DNA from: Chromobotia macracanthus
Taxonomy: Eukaryota; Chordata; Actinopteri; Cypriniformes; Botiidae
Assembly: GCA_036877525.1 (NCBI GenBank)
Contig: JAZGTH010000002.1
Location: 14,876,001 to 14,940,000 of the forward strand
DNA length: 64,000 nt
Reading direction: 5' to 3'
The position numbers and the translations under genes are program-made. Below the pieces are notes generated by a model. That model searched no databases. It was given only the letters and a program-made list of their open reading frames with translations, and had not been told where the DNA came from. The stretch's first letter is position 1. Every line of letters begins with the position of its first letter. This document shows, piece by piece, positions 63,176 through 64,000 of this stretch.

Positions 63176-64000
63176 TGTGTGTGTTTTTCTGCTTTAAAAC
63201 GCATATAAGGTGTGTTTATGTCAAATCATAATTAAAAGATTTGAAATAAAATTGCAAAGTGCATCAGTGGACGAGATTATTGTGATTGCTTTATTACAAA
63301 CATGACTTCACCCACACCCAGATGTACTTTATACTCCATTTAATGTCATGTCTGCTCTTCTGTGCAGAGTTAAATGTGTTGCATGCTTTTAATAAATAAT
63401 ATTATTGTGCACTGTGTGTTGATTAATATAACGTTCTTTTGTCTGTCTGTAGTCTGTGTGTGTGAAGGGATGTTTATTGTTAGGAGATGTAGATTGAGTC
63501 AATTTACTGAACAGATTAGGAAATCTCTTTGGGATTCCATCATTAAAGCAATAAGAACTGGGAAAAGTGCCCAAGAAGATAAATCCACACTTAGTAATCA
63601 AATGCAGTGTGAGGTCACATGAAGTGAGAATACAAGCATGCATTAATGGTTCGGTTCTGTCTCTGCAGCGTTCACTCATATTCCCACGAGTCATTTTCTC
63701 CTGCTTTGCTGCTTCATGGCTCTTCTGCAGGGTTTTATTTAGAGCAGCTATAATTACATTTTTCTTCGATGCACATAACCAGAAATATTAATGCACTCAA
63801 ACAAACAAAAAACTATTAAGGCTACAACTGCCAAAACAGGCCCACCAGAGAGCAACCATGTCACATAAATCAGATCATAAACGTGCTTGGATATAAATCT
63901 AAGAAATTATGATTAAAATGAGTGTACATGAACTTCTGTTTATGGTGTTTTTGGTATTTTTATCAAACACACTATTATTAACACCAATGTTATTTACAAT
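63176..64000. other. AT-rich DNA, nothing recognised
   Basis: Beyond the candidate LRRN promoter there is no coding exon or repeat that I can name. A plus-strand frame at 63374-63622 has no family signature. Confidence 0.5.

Overview
The window is vertebrate nuclear DNA, most likely from a ray-finned fish (teleost) and probably a cypriniform or a relative. The evidence is AT-rich introns, tRNA-derived SINE tails of the kind common in fish, cut-and-paste and foldback repeats typical of fish, and fish-like versions of conserved proteins. All five genes I can support lie on the minus strand, so each is read from high to low coordinates. I joined exons by hand from reading phase, GT/AG splice sites and protein similarity remembered from the families. 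No alignment or database search was run.

Layout: (1) 5.5-14.8 kb, bcap31, an ER membrane sorting and chaperone protein. Six coding exons and a noncoding first exon are found; the short last coding exon is not. (2) 19.3-22.4 kb, slc35a2, the Golgi UDP-galactose transporter, in four coding exons with a complete frame of 367 aa. (3) 23.0-26.0 kb, a minisatellite of about 97 copies of a 31-bp unit. (4) about 26.95-30.7 kb, a PIM-family serine/threonine kinase, best called pim2, in seven coding exons, 310 aa, with an AU-rich 3' UTR. (5) 31.0-32.8 kb, a second minisatellite built of 12-bp and 21-bp modules, just upstream of pim2. (6) 33.0-50.1 kb, otud5, an OTU deubiquitinase, in nine coding exons, 553 aa. 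(7) 53.2-63.2 kb, an LRRN1-like neuronal leucine-rich-repeat receptor: one large coding exon of 742 aa and a probable noncoding first exon about 7.5 kb upstream.

slc35a2, pim2 and otud5 are adjacent and in the same relative orientation, as in the human Xp11.23 block SLC35A2-PIM2-OTUD5. This is conserved synteny, not a pathway. The genes work in separate processes: ER quality control, Golgi glycosylation, survival kinase signalling, deubiquitination and neuronal adhesion.

I found no clear undescribed system. The most interesting signals are the two minisatellites flanking pim2, CTCF-like motifs in divergent and convergent arrangement around the same block, a possible nested coding fragment with an RFX X-box-like motif in otud5 intron 2, the inferred distal promoter of the LRRN gene, loss of a caspase-site motif in bcap31, and a homopolymer patch near 57.0 kb that looks like a sequence artefact.
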